DNA of 64,000 nucleotides from Chondrilla cf. caribensis (lineage: Eukaryota; Porifera; Demospongiae; Chondrillida; Chondrillidae): the NCBI GenBank assembly GCA_964020155.1, contig OZ026564.1, positions 2,044,955-2,108,954 on the forward strand, in the 5' to 3' direction. A program made the position numbers and the translations under genes. The notes under the pieces are model-generated. The model saw only the letters and a program-made list of their open reading frames with translations. It did not search any database and was not told the DNA's origin. Numbering within the stretch: position 1 is the stretch's first letter; every line of letters starts with the position of its first letter. Shown piece after piece: positions 38,785-50,938 of the stretch.

Positions 38785-38793
<9 letters not shown>

Positions 38794-39053
38794 TTATTGC
38801 TTCAATCTCATTGATTTTCCTTTATAGTCAATCACTTTCAGGGCAAGAAAAATCTGTGGAATGATAAACAGCACACAACATAATTCCATATAATTCATAT
38901 AATCAACAAATAAATGCATAATTATTATTAAGATATGTAGTGTCAGAAGTCAGGCTTAATTTGTTTCAAATACTCCAATTCTGTATGTACGTAAATGATG
39001 ATCATGTATATTTGTGGTAACTGTGTAGGTAAGTTTCCTTTCGCAGCATGCAG

Positions 39054-42000
39054 CTAAGCACGTGATATAAACACATAATTTGCTACATGTGTGGACAAAC
39101 CTTTCATACTGGTAGTATATGCATAACCAGATGCAGAGCCGAATCCATACATGACCACTCCAAACTGACATTGGCTGCCAGAGCACTCTATCTCATGGAA
39201 AGTAGCTCGCAGTTTTTGGATCCTCAAAACAACAAATTCTTTCCCATTTAGCGGGGGAGCCCACAGAATGTCATATTTAACAGATGATAGTGGCAAGTTG
39301 TCTAAGGTGAGTCTGCGCTCTAAAAATGCATTCTTGTCTGCAATGATGTTCACAAAGTGATGAATGAATCTATCCATCGAGAAACTGTTGAATACAACTT
39401 TGGTTGTGAACGATGTCGTATCCTTTAGAATAACAATAGCTGGGTCACCTCGTAAATCGCCTCCCCTACTTTTACTGAATTCAGCAACCATTACTGGTTT
39501 ACTGGCATAAATCCCACATACGTCGTTATGTGAAATGCTAAATTCCTTAACTTGTGTAGCACTAATTATCAATGTCTCCGCTGCCCTGTTTTTGCACAAA
39601 ATATTAACAGAAGTGGTATTATAAGCACCAATTATTTTAATATAAGCTCCATATCTTCTTCCGGCAAAAGCTGACACTATGTATTCTTTCCCAAGTGAAT
39701 GAATTGGTGGTAGTTGTTCAATCATATAATCACAAAAGTGTACTCCTTTAGGTACATTACCACAAGCATGGCCACTGTAAACTGCCAATGGAAAATTGGA
39801 GATAATTTCAGTCCCTGTTAAATCCTTGTGTGATGTCACAGATAAGGTCTCGTGAGTTTCCAGTGCAAATATACCAAGGGGTAGCTGGTATGAGTAATTG
39901 TGATTCTTGTAAATTTTAATTTGGGCCAATCCTTGTGGAGCTATGACACGAACCTGTGTGTTTGGAGTGGTTCCAACAATTGTGATGATTCCTTCTGGCT
40001 GCACTTTGTAATTGTATTGGTTGGTTGAAGCCACAGAGACTCCTAAGTAGTGGTAACTTTCAAAGGCATTAGAGTTTCTCGTGGGCATAATTTCAAATGC
40101 TCCAGCTGATCCAGAGGAGAAACTTCCTCCAATCAAAGTGACAGCTCTTAACGAAGACACTTGAACGTGGTAATCATCGTTTTTGATCAATTTTATGGTA
40201 GCTGGATTACCCTTATTCACAAAAGCTACTCTTTTGTCTAAGCCATCTGATGAGGTCACATAAATAATACCTTTATCTTCAGCTATTGCGAACAAGTAAG
40301 CGACTGATTGATCTTCTGTCCATTTCCGAGAGTAACCAACATAATAGTTTCTTGTACAAGTACCTGTGCAAATGAAAACGCACATGCAATACAATTAAAT
40401 TATAAAATTGATGCATACGTATGCAGCACACATGTACATATGTACATCAACATTATCATGTATGTACTGAATATAGCACTTAATATAGACTCACTTTTGT
40501 TACAGCTTGGTCCGGTATATTCAACAGTACAAAGACAATTCTGAGGATCAATGTTGACACCACCATTCAAGCACTGTTTATACAATTCCACTGATAATGA
40601 TTCGTATCCTAGAACATGGGGCGACCGAACAATGCACCTGTATTCACCGTGGTAATTTGTCTGCAATGTATTGAGGGACAGAGTAGCCGAACGCCTGTTA
40701 GAAGTAGTAGTCACATTTGCTATGCTGGGAAGAGAGCCATTGAATCCAACCATCTCCCATGAGACATACGCTTCAACACAAGCACAAGTAACTGAACACT
40801 GATACATCTTTACATTATCTGATGACGATAGCTGCTTGATAGTGCCTGCAAGTTCTACAGTAGCTGTGGTGCTCTTTTTAACCTCTACTGATAATGTAAC
40901 GTTGCGCGTCATGTTCATCACTGTAACATAGAAAGTCTCAGAAAAAGCACGCTTTCTTTCTAGATTGGCAAAAGATAACCTGGTGGAGAAAGAATACTGC
41001 CCTCCATTTGCCTCCCAATAGTAATCGTATTGAAATGGACTGGGGTTCCTGAAATCGAAGGATCCATATATCACGAAAGAAGTACCATCACTGGAGAAAG
41101 TGACGGTCTGTGTGCTGTCAGCGAGCAAAAGCATCTTGAAGTGTTGCATGGTGCCTTTGAATATGGGCAATGTTACCCTATCGTTCTCCTTCACAACAAT
41201 TTTCGCATCACAAGTTCTTCTATATAGAGGAATCGCTATTTGCGGAAGTGCATTAAAGTCACTCAAGCGATAAGTTTTGGTTGGATCGTTTGTCATAGCC
41301 TGTAGTTCCTTTTCACTGATCTTATTCCCAACGCCAACAACAAACAGTTCTATACCAGCCATACGTGCTGTCCATGCTGGAATGTGTACATCATCATATG
41401 ATCTTCCTTCTGTTATTACAACCATGACATGTGCAACTCCTGTTGAAATCGGTCTTGATCCAAATTCTTTTGAGAAACCGAGAATGCTTGACTGCTTAAT
41501 GGCTTTCCCAGTATATGAGAAACCTCCGAGATATTCGACCTTACCAATTGCATTTTGAATGTCTCTTGTATTATTGAATTGATTGAGACGGATTTGGCTG
41601 CGAATATCATCATCATAAACAATCACTCCAATTCGGACTTTATCATCTTGAAGATCATAATGACCTACCAGTTGCGACACAAAGTCAAGAAGTGCTTTGA
41701 AGTCATTCTGGCCTGTACTACCTGAGCCATCGAGCACAAAAACTACATCCATCTTGTTTGTACACTCCACCCCACAGGTATAGGTACCATAAGCTACTCG
41801 GGCTTGATTGTATCGTGTTTTAGCCAAATTACTTCCATCATAGTAATCTCTAAACATTTCCCACTGCGATTCTGCATACTTCGGAATATCGGCAAGACTT
41901 AGCCCTTGAGTGTTAAGGTCTTCAATTAAACTCAGGATAGTAAATAGTGCGGATACAATAGGTTTGTCTAGGTCTTGGTACTTGATACTACCAGGAGACA

Positions 42001-42373
42001 GAAAGTATACCTGAAACACACGATACACAGGTATAGTGTACAAACGAGAGCCATTTGTTTTGAAGTAAATCGAATTCTGGACTTTTGAGAATGTGTTCTT
42101 GTCCACCCTCCAGAGACCACCAATGTTCTCCTGTTGCAATGTCTCTCCATCCCTAGTCTCAAAGAAAGCCAGAAAACGTAGGAACCCATTGGTCGACCCA
42201 AATATCAGCCTGCTTGTATCATGAGTAACAGCTTCTTCAACCAGGGACACTACTGCTTCCACAGTCCCACAATAGTTGGTCCTTGGATTTACTGGTTCCC
42301 TCGTACTGTCGTTGCCACTACATCCGCAGATGGCATGAAGAACAAAGAGCAGAAATCCGATAGCTATCACCAT
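39054..42373 (-). CDS. Secreted VWA - Ig-like - EGF-like - IgGFc-binding-type protein
   Basis: Two exons, 40495-42373 and 39054-40363, join in phase 1 to give 1062 residues. ATG 42373 starts a signal peptide (IGFLLFVLHAICGC). Residues ~208-385 are a VWA domain: DVVFVLDGSGS supplies the DxSxS metal site and GFSYTGKA the threonine. The usual TDG is TEG here (residues 321-323), so metal binding may be altered. An Ig-like domain (~515-605, YQC...W...GEYRC) and an EGF-like motif (CLNGG...CLC...YTGPSC) follow. Exon 2 is an IgGFc-binding-type domain: LPLAVYSGHACGNVP, DYMIEQLPPIHSLGKEY and CQFGVVMYGFGSASGYAY. In vertebrate FCGBP this domain heads a mucin-like protein. The protein likely acts as an extracellular adhesion or matrix component. 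The last ~17 residues past the domain are uncertain, since a weak GTTTGT donor precedes them. Confidence 0.85.
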
Positions 42374-42429
42374 AGTCTACTGCGAAGATATCCTCAACTG
42401 ACTCGTGGTTGATTCAGGCAAATCCAAAC

Positions 42430-42436
42430 TTTTATA
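42430..42436 (-). promoter_or_regulatory. TATA box of the VWA gene
   Basis: TATAAAA on the minus strand lies 57 bases before the ATG at 42373. This would leave a 5' leader of only ~25-30 bases. Confidence 0.6.
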
Positions 42437-42596
42437 CCAAAAATTGCATCTTGAAGGGTTTCTCTGAGTAATAAACATACAAGTATTTCTGTTATTGTTA
42501 TTATTAGTCCCACTGAGCATTTTTATGTATTGTCTTGTATCCTAGCAACAGACCTAATTATGAGCATATGTACACTATAATACCAACAATAATATG

Positions 42597-42621
42597 TATA
42601 TATATATATATACAATAATAT

Positions 42622-42664
<43 letters not shown>
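42597..42664. repeat. (TA)n microsatellite
   Basis: TA dinucleotides occupy two blocks separated by CAATAATATGTT. Confidence 0.95.
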
Positions 42665-42669
<5 letters not shown>

Positions 42670-45600
42670 GAATCAATGCTGTATTTCACAAACAATATAA
42701 ATCTAGAAATAATATACGTATAAAGAGGGACTGTGACGATCCAGATAGGAATATTCTCCACATTAATTTTGTTACTTGAAAGGCAGTGGACCATATGACG
42801 GAATATGCAAGGTTGGTATGTACATAACTGTTGGTTCAATGCAACCCACAGCTGGTGAATACAGATCAATCAAATGGGTGAGTAGTTTCACATGTGGATG
42901 GACCGATTACACCTGGCTAGCACAATAAGCATCAACTGACCCTGAACTGTCCCCATCCAGTGCTGCATGGGACTGTGTACGAGGACTGACTATAAGCATA
43001 AAGTGAAAAGGGATATTCATTGGTACCTGCACATTGCATTGATACTGGGAATTGTGGCAGATTAAAAGGTTTGGCGGATGAAGCAGTGGTGGGTTAATGA
43101 GAACTATAAATTTGTACAGTTGACAGAAAAAGTACAAATAATTAATATAATATTATTATTATCCCAATGAGATCATTTATGTACGTTCTATATATGGTAT
43201 GTCTCACCTTTTCATGCAATCCCAAGGTCCAGAATATTGTACTATTCCTTATTATACCATGGATATTTGATTTGGGGGTTCAAGCAGGGTGATCACAAGT
43301 CATGTGCTGTACTGTAGTTTGATGCCCTGCCTAGTTGACACATGATTACACCATGCTGTACAGTACACCATCTTGTACACCTACACTATGATTGTACTTC
43401 ATTGTACATTAAATGTACATTGTGCATTCTCATACCTTCACACACAGCATACTGTAGTAATAGTGTACATTCTAAGACATCTGAAAACTACATGTGCAGC
43501 TAAACTAGACAGGAAAGCATTGTAAGAATCCAATATTGCAATTGTATTTGAGTGTTATAAAAAATTATGTACAGTAGCAAGTACTCTTTAGACCGAATGT
43601 GAATATGTAATTATAACACAAAGTTCACCTCCACATATTGAGAATAACTTGTACATATTTATGTACATTGCATGTGATATATACCTGTACACTAACAATC
43701 ATTGTTGTGACAAATTGCTCTAATTGATCAATTTGACTATTTTGTCTCCAGGTTAATGGCACATTTGCAGTGTTGTGGGTAGCTAAGGATTGTATTTCCA
43801 CACCAATGATGTAACATACTGATGACATGACCAAATATGAACAGGTGAACTCTATACAAAACAACCTGAAATCAATACTAATTACTGAAGCCATTCTTCG
43901 TCCTTCAACTTTAATCAGCAAGTTGCTGTAATTATAGTGTAACTACGTGTGATTGTATAAAAGGAATTATATAAAACAATATACGTACCATAGTGTAATC
44001 ATGTACTAATGTTTGTATAGGGTACATATGATATTGTTGTGATAATAATGGGATGCTCTTACATTGTTATGTTGTTATGTATACATACTTCTGTACATAC
44101 AGTATGAATATACGTATATCCTCTACATGAAGCAGCTGTACAATATGAAATTATAATGGTCACTTAGACATATGCCACATTACACAGTATGACAACACCC
44201 CATTGTGAAAATACTTGGTAATTGCTGGGTTAATGCTATGTTAATTGCATATTGTAATAATTCTATACTGTACATGCATATGGATGTACATGATATGCGT
44301 ATACGTAGTACGTGTGTGAAAAACAGGACGTTAAACCCATTTGGCTATGACCTGGTCTGCTGTTCACAAGTGAATCAATAGAGCTAATATCAAATAGTGC
44401 GCCATGAAAGATTCCCCGTGCCAAAGTTTCAACTTTCATTATAAAAAAAGCAGTCCCTCTGTTATACTTCTGTATCCTGGTAAATTCCCCAGTATTGATT
44501 GGTGAATTCCCCAGTAGTGATTGATGGATTCCCCAGTAACGATTGATGGATTCACCAGTGGTGATGGATGGATTCCCCGCAATTGATGGATTACCCCAGT
44601 AAAGATTGATGGATTCCCCAGTGATGATTGATGGATTCCCAGACAGACACTGTAATGAGGTATTCCCACGTATTCCCACGTCATGTACATAGTGATGCAC
44701 ACCTCAGTCAGGGGCTTGCCATAATGTGCCTTGTTTTGTTATGTGTTAGCAATGACCAGCCCCCAGGTTGGCATGCATGCCTAGGACGTATGTACATTTT
44801 ACTGGAATCTTTCCTATTATCACGTTACAATAAATATTGTCCATTATCACAAAAAGTATCTTTGTGGAAATAAACCCACATTCCTCTATGGGGGGCACCC
44901 ATAACAACACTGACGTCCATTCTTGCTCACACATTAAAATAGATGATATATGCATATATTGCATATACAATAATGTTGCGACTATAACCATTGTGTGGCC
45001 ATACACACTATGTAGTACAAAGAGATATCCTTTTGTGATAATTCGTGTTACACAAAATATTGAGCACTTGGCAGGCTTCATATCAACTTGAAGGTACTCT
45101 CATACAGATATGGATTCATTATTACATATTTAACTCTTAGAAAACATACTGTCTGACATCAGAGGAGTTTGTACAGTAGACATACAATGTACTGTTCTTG
45201 TGAATGAAAATTTCAATGTCATATAATATTATGTACGTAGGTTGATGCTTGATTGTTTTCATCATCATAATGAGACAGGTTGTATATTACATTAATTTTA
45301 TGAAGAGTTCCATTAATTTATTTGCATGGGACAAACAGTAATGATATAATATACCAATATTGTATATAGAGGTGTTTACATGTGGATAACAGGTAAATTT
45401 TGTAGCAATACTTCAATTTATGTGATTGTCAGCTGTACCAGGCAGGAGGTTGCCAGATTAGAGTCTGAAATACAGTGAAACCACCCATCCTTGAGACTTG
45501 CTTACTCCAATGACTGTTCATGGCAGATTAATAACACTGTATACTATATAATGATGATGATTTGGACATAATTACGTATGTATGCACTGTAATAATTAGA

Positions 45601-46040
45601 TAACGTATATATTGTTAAATACGTAGGCATTTGCAATGGACAATGTACTATTTCCAGATATTAATGTTAATTATTATTATAGATATCTTTGGTACATTTA
45701 AGCCAGTGAGCATGCCATACGTATGTACTGTAGCTACATAGATGTTCAAGAATGTACTGTTCTTATAAACGAAAATTACACATTATGTAGGCAAGTCGAT
45801 GTCATAATATTGTTTATTTCCACTTAATCTTCTTAGAAATTCACCTTAATATTGTAATACGTATGTAGTTTTTTTCAACTCAACACAGTAAATAATAGTT
45901 AGTAAATATCAACACATTAGATATCATAATACACAAAATTAAACTTGGTTTGTGTCAAAGTAATATGCACTATTTACCTAAATAAACTATGTTTGCCAAT
46001 GCAGTCCATGCTTAGTAACGGACAGTACTATTATTGGCCA
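42665..46040. other. 3.4 kb intergenic region
   Basis: No convincing gene. The sequence is AT-rich with many TACGTA/GTACAT palindromes. The only structured part is the minisatellite at 44482-44641. A minus-strand AATAAA at 45813-45818 could serve the pentapeptide gene, 220 bases past its stop. Confidence 0.6.
44482..44641. repeat. ~21-22-base minisatellite (GATTGATGGATTCCCCAGTA)
   Basis: About seven variant copies of GATTGATGGATTCCCCAGTA are arranged head to tail with 1-3-base length differences. Confidence 0.85.
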
Positions 46041-49000
46041 TTACACATAGTATCCACGGTAGCAGGTCTGCATACGATTCCTCTCAACGATGTTCTGTAT
46101 CGGCAAGAAGTCAGCAGGTTTGGCTTCGAAGTCAACCTCGCTAACAAACTCAGGGTGGTCCACATTTGTGGCAGTGTGGAGGAAAGCCGACTTGTAGATA
46201 ACAGACTCGGCAACTTCCCCTTCCATGACCACAGCATGGGTGACATTCAAGGACCTTATGTTGCTGCTGTTGATGGTGGTGTAGAGCATTGAAGTGTTCC
46301 CGATTACGATACTGTCGAAAATCGAGCCATTCATCCTGAAGAGGGTAAGAATGGTACTGTTGAAGACCAGGATGGAGTTGATGTTATAGTCCACAACCCT
46401 TGCAGTGGCATTGTTGAAAGTTACGTTGGTGAGGATGCAACATACAAAGGCATTAGTCCCGTTCAGAGTTGCATTCAGAATCGCAACATCTTCCAATCGA
46501 CTCTGGTGGAAGCGAGTGGTGTTGAACAGAGTATTATTGAAGGTTGTATTGAGGATATCTGCATTGGCCACAATTGAGTAGTTGAAGGTGACATTGTGCA
46601 GAATAGAGAAATTGAATGTAGCCCAGTTGATCAGGGTGTTATTGAGGGTTACATTGGTGAGATTAGAAGCATGAACAGTCAGTTGCAAGAGAGTGGAGTT
46701 GAGAATGGTTGTGTTCGAAAGAGAAGAATTTCTGAATGTCACATTGTAGAGAGTGACATTCGACAGAGTGGTGTTGATGAAGCTGAAGGGATAGATGTAC
46801 AAATTCATCTCATCAATTGCAGTCTGGTTGATGAAGTTGATGAATGTGGCATTGAATATGGTCGAGTTGACTAGGGAGCTGTTAACAAAGGTAACGTTGA
46901 GAGCAGTAACATTGACCATCAAGGTAGCATTCATTGAAACATTGTTGAAAGTGACGTTGTTTAAGGTCAGATTTGACACCAGGACAAATGGAAGAAGACC
47001 TTGCGGAACAAGACCAGTACCATTGGCAAAGGTGGTGTTCACAAATGTGACATTGACCCATTCGTTGTTTATAACAGTAAAATTCACAAGGGAAGAGTTA
47101 ACAATGGTAGTATTTACAAGAGAAACGTTGGAAAGAGTCATGTTGAGGAAGGTGACGTTAACAAGGGAAGCATTCAGGAAGACAAAGGGGGATCCAATGG
47201 TATTGTTCAACAGCTCATAAGACAGAATGACACAGCAATCGCAGAAGTTAGCAGTGACATTTGGTCCATAGAGGGTCACATTGATGAACACGGAGTCAAT
47301 CATTGTGATGTTGACGAATGTTGCATTGACACCAGTAACGTTCACAATCGAGATGTTGTTGAAGGTGACATTATTGTAGGTGACATTCAGCAGCGAGCAG
47401 TTAACCAGGACGTTTGCACTGGGGTGGGTGAGGTTGCCAAAAGTTGTATTGGCCACAGTCATGTTAACCAAGGTGCTGTTGACAAATGTGGTGTTAATGA
47501 ATGTGGATTCCAAAATGGTAGTGTTTAGTACGCTAGCATTTAGTACGGTGGTGTTCACGAAAGTGACGTTGAGAAGCGTAGCATTGAGGAAAGTGGGAAA
47601 GACTACAGGTACGAGCTTGTCTATTGTGTTGATCTCTTCAATGAGACCCTCTGTAATGTTCTGAACTGCAGCCAAGGACACATTCCAGAATGTTGAATTC
47701 AGCATGGTGATGTTAACAAAAGTAACATTTACTCCGGTTATGTTCCAGAAAGATACATTGTTAAAAGTGACATTATTGAAGGTAACATTCCTCATTGTTG
47801 TGTTTACAATGATGTTGTAATCTCTGTATCTGAATTCAATTGGGATCTCCTGTGAGATATTCAAAAAGGTGGCGTTCCTCATTGTTGTGTTTACAGTGAG
47901 GTTGTAATCTCTGTATCTAAATTCAATTGGGGTCTCCTGTAAGAAATTCGAAAAGGTGGTGTTAACGAAAACAACATTCACCCAAGTGTTACTGATGAAC
48001 GATGAATTTGAATATGACGAGTTAAAGATGGTGATGTTTATGAAAGAAGCGTTAAATAGGGTAACATTAAGGAAAGAAACATTAACAAAAGAGGAGTTTA
48101 CGAAGATAGAAGGAAAGAAGGTAGTATTTCCAGAGGTGACATTATTGAGGGTAACATTCACTAATGTACTGTTGACGACCGTCATGTTGAGGAAGGTGGA
48201 ATTGTACATGGTTGTGTTGACCAGGGATGCGTTGAACAAGGTGACGTTCAGGAAGGTTACGTTCACGAAAGAGGAATTTACAAATTCGCTCCGCAGGGTA
48301 ATGCTGTAGTTGAAGCATGTGTAACAATCTTTGCCGCTCTTCTCCATGAGGTCATAAGGGTGGTCACATGGAACTACAACCTTTTCTGGGTGAGATGTGT
48401 TACCGAAGGTAGTGTTAACGATTGAAACATTGAGCATCGTAACGTTGACAAAAGTAGAGTTGATGAAGGTTGTGTTAACAATTCTGTCGTATATGTCAGA
48501 TCGTGGGATTAAAATGTAGCAAACAGTATACTCAGCCACTTTGCCCTTTTTGATGAAGTACCTTTCTTCAATTCGGGAAATATTGTGTTTCTTGGAATAA
48601 CAAGGAACCTCCAGGTATTGTTCGGGTTGCACGCCAAAAGTGACATTGTTGAACGTAGTATTGAACCATGTGCTGTTGGCAATACTGGAGTTCACCATAC
48701 TTGTATTGTAGATAGTCAAGTTTAAGGTCGTGACATTGACGAATGTGACATTCACAAATGTCGAGTTGGTGATGAGGTTCAAGTTTAATTGGGTGTTGTT
48801 GTAAGGATTAGAAATGTTACCGAAGGTAACATTGACAAAGGTGACATTGATCCAAGTATTGTTCAGAATGGTCGAGTTGAAGAGAGTGGTGTTGTAAATT
48901 GTAGTCTCCACAAAGGATGCATTGCCAAAGGTGACGTTGTTGAAAGTGACATTGTTCATTGTAACATTGACAATAGCAACGTAGTAGGGCTTTGAGAACA

Positions 49001-50734
49001 CGTAACAAGCATGCTTTGATTTCTTTGACGTCCGGGAATACACTTCCAGGAGGTCATACGTGGATTTACAAGAAACCTTAGTCTTCTCAAATTCTTTGTA
49101 TTGGCCAAGTCTTGAATCCTGGAAGGTGAGGTTGGCCCAGGTAGCATTGGTGCCATTCAAGCGATCAAAAGTGCTGTTCACGATGGAGCTGTTTACAAGA
49201 CCGCCTTCGACAAGAACCACCTCGTGGAATGTAGCATTTACAAATGTACAGTTGACAAAGGTAACGTTGTATAACGTGCTGTTAAGAATCTTTGTGGAGA
49301 TTATGGTGGCATTGTGCATGACAACATTCCTCATGTGAGAGTCTACCAACTCAAAGGTAATGGGCAAGGTGTTTTCGGAATCGTAGGTGATGGAAACATT
49401 CTCCAAACGGGAACGGATCAGGCGGACACGTTGGGTAAAGAAATTGACAATGGTGGTGTTTATGGCAAAAATACTGCATTCCGCATTACTTAAGAATTTG
49501 TTCCTAATGGTGTCATCAATGCCAGGCAAATCTTGGGAGAGCGGATCAAAATCTCTTGGCTTGACAACTGCAGTGAAAGATAAGATAAGTTAATATAATT
49601 TCTACATCCAAGATTGTAATAATTAAATATTTTACTGTACAGGTTTAAATATGTCAGTAATTCAGTAATGTAAAAATTATCTGTATACTACCAAACTTGC
49701 TGAGTAAGTTCCCAAAGGGGAGTCATCAAATCTGTATTTTTATCGGAGGTACCCATAATGAGTACCATTTGACTTTGTGTACACACAGGAGGTAGGGTCT
49801 GAGTGAAGTGTTCATATTAACAGAGGTATGCACTAACCACGGTACTTACTAAGCAAGTTGTACCTTATACTGTGGGTATAGGTATATGTACATACAATCC
49901 CCGTATATTTGAATCATTTTGCAAGATAGGTCTAATGCAACCATAGTAATTGCATAGGAAAATAGTGTTCAGTATTGAGAGACAGATGTGAACATTGCAT
50001 GTATGCATGTACGTATAAGGTACACTGCTATCGATATCAGTCTATAGAACTGGATTGTTGTATACTTACACTACCCAATTCTTTTGTCATAATGCATGTA
50101 GTCCCCAACATATATAGAGCACATAATTGATGGTTACGTGAATTTTGTTTTTGTGAATTTCATGAAAATTTCATGAATCACAATTTCAAATCAACAGCCA
50201 GATGACAAACTGTATACAACTGAAAACTGTACACACACTGGGGAACCAGGTACAGTAACTCACAGATCTGCAAGGTGGTGTTCTCAGTAACACAGGTGTA
50301 CACTCCGCTGTTCTCTGGCATGGCTTTCTCAACGACCAAGGAACCATTGCGAATAACAACATTTTGTGGAAGAACATTCTCAAACTTCCACTCGCCAGCA
50401 GCATCAGAAGTGTAATTTTCTCCTTCCATCAGGACTACTACTTTCATCTGCAAGTAGTAGAGATGCATTCAATTGTGTTACCAATGACTCAAGATTAACT
50501 CAACACTAGATAGAGTTGATTGGACATGCAACTTACCTTGTCATTAATGGGGAAACATTCTGACGTGGGGATTTGTGGGGGTACAGGATCCTCAGGTTTC
50601 AAAGGGATTTCAGGGAGGGGAGTAGAGGCAATTGGCCTGGCAGGAATCTCCACACCCTCAAATTTGAATGGCTTTGAAAATCCATTACTAATGGCAATTG
50701 CCACCACCAAGGCACACAACACAATCTTAGCCAT
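46041..50734 (-). CDS. Secreted Ig-domain protein with hyper-N-glycosylated pentapeptide-repeat array
   Basis: Exons 50537-50734 (phase 0), 50264-50447 (phase 1) and 46041-49567 give 1302 residues. ATG 50734 starts a signal peptide (MAKIVLCALVVAIAISNG). A proline-rich stretch follows (residues ~30-58), then an Ig-like domain (C60, W near 90, SGVYTC). The large last exon is almost wholly pentads of the form N-x-S/T-[FLMIV]-x, for example NVTFV NVTFL NVTLF. Read as F/L at the central position, this is the pentapeptide-repeat pattern that folds as a square right-handed beta-helix. Asn and Ser/Thr recur so that almost each pentad makes an N-glycosylation sequon; I count about 137 in this exon and about 3 more in the Ig exon. 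Three cysteine-bearing loops interrupt the array. No membrane or GPI segment is seen. A known extracellular parallel is the luminal N-glycosylated pentapeptide domain of SV2 transporters. Function unknown. Confidence 0.85.
47792..47965 (-). repeat. 87-base in-frame tandem duplication inside the pentapeptide array
   Basis: Two adjacent copies (about 47792-47878 and 47879-47965) encode QE(T/I)PIEFRYRDYN(L/I) followed by VNTTMRN. There are a handful of base differences, so the event is recent relative to the rest of the array. Confidence 0.8.
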
Positions 50735-50744
50735 TGCTGATGAT

Positions 50745-50817
50745 CTATTCAAAACAGCAAAAGAAGAGGAGAGTCATTTTACATATGTCATTGTTACATG
50801 AGGTCAGTGTTACACAC
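50745..50817 (-). other. Probable 5'-UTR intron of the pentapeptide gene
   Basis: On the minus strand a GTGTGT donor (after CTAAG) and an acceptor TTTGCTGTTTTGAATAG enclose 73 bases. Removing them removes upstream ATGs and places the start ATG ten bases after the join. Confidence 0.5.
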
Positions 50818-50931
50818 CTTAGCTTGAGAACTTGACTCCTTCGAATATGCTGTATGGGGAGCTTGGACAGGGCCTCAGGAACACAACTCAATTCTGCTTA
50901 AGCACAGCAAGCTCTGCTGCTTTTGAGCTGC

Positions 50932-50938
50932 TTTTATA
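50932..50938 (-). promoter_or_regulatory. TATA box of the pentapeptide gene
   Basis: TATAAAA on the minus strand lies ~200 bases upstream of the ATG. Transcription would start near 50900-50910. Confidence 0.55.

Noticed and set aside
43625..43921. 98-codon minus-strand frame
   Set aside because: It has no recognisable domain, AT-rich codon use and no splice or promoter context.
44482..44641. Regular repeat with short variable spacers, CRISPR-like at first sight
   Set aside because: Spacers are only 1-3 bases different and part of a 21-22-base tandem unit; the context is an animal genome.
46596..49338. Long plus-strand open frames opposite the pentapeptide exon
   Set aside because: They arise because the repetitive AAC-GTC-ACA-type codons lack stops on the complementary strand; they have no signal, splice or domain support.
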